Assembly (NCBI GenBank): GCA_050955105.1
Contig: JBPBQZ010000087.1
Coordinates: 1-64,000 of the forward strand
Source: JBPBQZ01 sp050955105
Lineage (GTDB): Bacteria; Pseudomonadota; Gammaproteobacteria; Burkholderiales; Burkholderiaceae
Reading direction: 5' to 3'
DNA length: 64,000 nt
Shown: positions 62,451 to 64,000 of the stretch, piece after piece
Layout of the letters: each line of letters opens with the position of its first letter
Position numbering within the stretch: position 1 is the first letter of the stretch
Position numbers and translations under genes: made by a program
The notes under the pieces: model-generated
What the model saw: the letters and a program-made list of their open reading frames with translations, nothing else
What the model was told of the DNA's origin: nothing
Databases searched by the model: none

Positions 62451-63103
62451 GCGGCGTCCTTCAGCGTTTGCACCAGGGAGGCCAACGCGATCGAGCGGTG
62501 GCTAAGATGATTCTTTTGCTGCGGCTCGAGTTCTGCGGCGGTGCGCCCTAGCGACTCAATCAAAAACAGCGGGTCGTAGCCGAATCCGTGCGTGCCACGC
62601 GGCACGTCGATCAATCGGCCGTGCCATTCGCCTTCAGCAATCACCGGACGCGGATCGTCGGCCGCGCGCATGAAAACCAGCACGCAATAGTAATAAGCAT
62701 GGCGCTGTGCCTGCGCGAGCGGCGCAATATCCCGCAGCAATCGCGAATTATTAGCGGCGTCGCTACGCTCACCACCACCAGCGCCACCGCTGCCGTGGTT
62801 GCCCGCAGCGTCGTTACCATCAAGCAGCGCATAGCGCGCCGAATGCACACCCGGGGCACCGCCCAGCGCAGGCACGCACAGCCCCGAGTCGTCCGCCAAC
62901 GCGGGCAGCCCGGTAATACGCGCCGCATGTCGTGCCTTTTGCAAGGCATTCTCGACGAAGGTATCGAACGGTTCGGCCGCCTCCGGCACGCCAAGCTCGC
63001 CTTGCGGCGTCAGCACGATGCCGAGAGGGCCGAGCATTTCGGAGAATTCACGCAGTTTCCCCCGATTGTTCGACGCCAGCACGATGCGACGCTCAGTCAG
63101 CAT
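62447..63103 (-). CDS. rdgB: RdgB, XTP/dITP pyrophosphatase
   Basis: A 218-aa house-cleaning enzyme removing XTP, dITP and ITP. ASNNRGKLREF, TFVENALQKARHAA, ADDSGLCVPAL, GVHSARYA, GTHGFGYDPLF and HRSIAL are diagnostic. Between ARYA and LLRDI there is a Gly/Asn-rich insert (about 20 residues, NHGSGGAGGG) longer than in E. coli RdgB. It overlaps rph by 11 bp and hemW by 4 bp. Confidence 0.95.
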   Translation of the reverse strand: MLTERRIVLASNNRGKLREFSEMLGPLGIVLTPQGELGVPEAAEPFDTFVENALQKARHAARITGLPALADDSGLCVPALGGAPGVHSARYALLDGNDAAGNHGSGGAGGGERSDAANNSRLLRDIAPLAQAQRHAYYYCVLVFMRAADDPRPVIAEGEWHGRLIDVPRGTHGFGYDPLFLIESLGRTAAELEPQQKNHLSHRSIALASLVQTLKDAA

Positions 63104-63854
63104 TGGCGCTCAGCGCTTCGCGCTGTTTCTGGATCAGCGAGCGAATGCCGGATTCGGCCAGATCGAGCAGTTCGTTCATCTGCTCGCGCGTGAACGCCTG
63201 GCCTTCGGCCGTGCCTTGCACTTCGACGAAATGTCCGGCGCCGGTCATGACGACATTCATGTCGGTGTCGCAATGCGAATCTTCTTCATAGTCGAGATCC
63301 AGCACCGCCACGCCGTCGTGGATGCCGACCGACACGGCAGCCACCAGATCGCTGATCGGCAGTTCGACGATTTTGCCGCGCTTAAGCAACTGCTCGCAGG
63401 CATCGCGAGCGGCTACATAGGCGCCGGTGATGCACGCGGTGCGCGTCCCGCCGTCGGCCTGGATGACGTCGCAATCGATGTGCAGCGTGCGTGGCCCCAG
63501 CTTGCCGAGATCGAAAACCGAGCGCAGCGCGCGGCCGATCAGCCGTTGGATTTCCTGCGTACGGCCGGTTTGCTTGCCGCGCGCCGCCTCACGGTCGCTG
63601 CGCGTATGCGTGGCGCGCGGCAGCATGCCGTATTCGGCGGTGAGCCAGCCTTCGCCGCGGTCGCGCAGGAATTCCGGCACCCGTTCGACCACGCTCGCGG
63701 TACAAATCGCCTTGGTGTCGCCGAACTCGACCAGTACCGAACCCTCGGCGTGGCGGGTGTAATGACGGGTGATGCGCACCGGGCGCAATTCGTCGGCGCT
63801 ACGGCCGAAGCTGCGGCTGTGCGTACTGCCAGTGAGGGCGGGGTCGTGACTCAT
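63093..63854 (-). CDS. rph: RNase PH
   Basis: A 253-aa phosphorolytic 3' exoribonuclease trimming tRNA precursors. RPVRITRHYTRHAEGSVLVEF, EYGMLPRATHTR, GRTQEIQRLIGRALR, QADGGTRTACITGAYVA and DLDYEEDSHCDTDMN are family signatures. The ATG at 63854 matches the usual N terminus; the frame continues 40 codons upstream without family sequence. First gene of rph-rdgB-hemW. The 146 bp upstream to the window end hold no called gene. Confidence 0.94.
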   Translation of the reverse strand: MSHDPALTGSTHSRSFGRSADELRPVRITRHYTRHAEGSVLVEFGDTKAICTASVVERVPEFLRDRGEGWLTAEYGMLPRATHTRSDREAARGKQTGRTQEIQRLIGRALRSVFDLGKLGPRTLHIDCDVIQADGGTRTACITGAYVAARDACEQLLKRGKIVELPISDLVAAVSVGIHDGVAVLDLDYEEDSHCDTDMNVVMTGAGHFVEVQGTAEGQAFTREQMNELLDLAESGIRSLIQKQREALSANAD

Positions 63855-64000
63855 GGGCGGCTCGAATTTCCATTTCGGTTGATGGCGCATCTTAACTCTT
63901 CGGCAAGCGGTGTTCGCCCTAGCCAAATGGCCAGTCGCCTGCATTCGCGACCTGGCGGCCTGTCGCCGGACCATGCTAAATGCGATAATTCGCGCTTTAC

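Overview
The window looks like a chromosomal segment of a beta-proteobacterium of the Burkholderiaceae type. Flanking genes are GC-rich and tightly packed (metNIQ, a complete C-P lyase cluster, alkB, rph-rdgB-hemW). From about 20.30 to 60.67 kb they are interrupted by a 40.4-kb integrated element of looser, lower-density composition. Genus is not settled by what I can see.

Left flank (1-20.3 kb): the 3' part of ackA; an Nramp-like transporter; alkB; an aldo/keto reductase; a glutathione transferase; the methionine ABC importer metN-metI-metQ; and a phosphonate-degradation locus in two divergent arms. The minus arm reads phnF-phnM-DUF1045-phnN and the plus arm phnG-H-I-J-K-L followed by a truncated second phnM. 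The truncation ends at a junction with a hybrid histidine kinase/MEDS sensor pair. A carboxymuconolactone decarboxylase-like protein and a broken MFS transporter come next.

The element: a P4-type tyrosine integrase lies next to the 3' end of a tRNA-Ser(UGA) gene. A 15-bp piece of the tRNA 3' end is repeated at 20301-20315 and 60660-60674, which marks the ends. The backbone is of the Tn4371-like ICE kind, read on the minus strand from right to left: radC remnant, HTH protein, repA, parA, parB, traF, virD2-like relaxase, then traG, copG, trbB-C-D-E-J-K, a trbL stub, a 5'-truncated trbI and DUF2274. The transfer machinery is broken in several places: trbL is fused out of frame to trbI, with the rest of trbL and any trbF/trbG missing; the relaxase has a deletion and frameshift; parA, repA and radC carry frameshifts. 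An iteron/DnaA-box cluster at the repA-parA boundary suggests the ancestor could replicate on its own.

Cargo is mainly defence or toxin-like: a TumE/TumA-type pair, a HEPN-motif protein, a single-chain AAA ATPase-DUF4435 protein resembling a fused PARIS system, an Mrr-like restriction endonuclease, a RelA/SpoT-domain protein coupled to an unrecognised 340-aa partner behind a palindromic operator, a PHP-AAA (TrlF-type) protein and a PLD-type nuclease. The best candidate for something little described is the RelA/SpoT-plus-partner pair at 49.5-51.2 kb. The element reads as a former conjugative element that lost transfer and is kept as a defence island. Long stretches between cargo genes carry no supportable gene.

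Right flank (60.66-64 kb): tRNA-Ser, a small lipoprotein gene, and the overlapping rph-rdgB-hemW operon.
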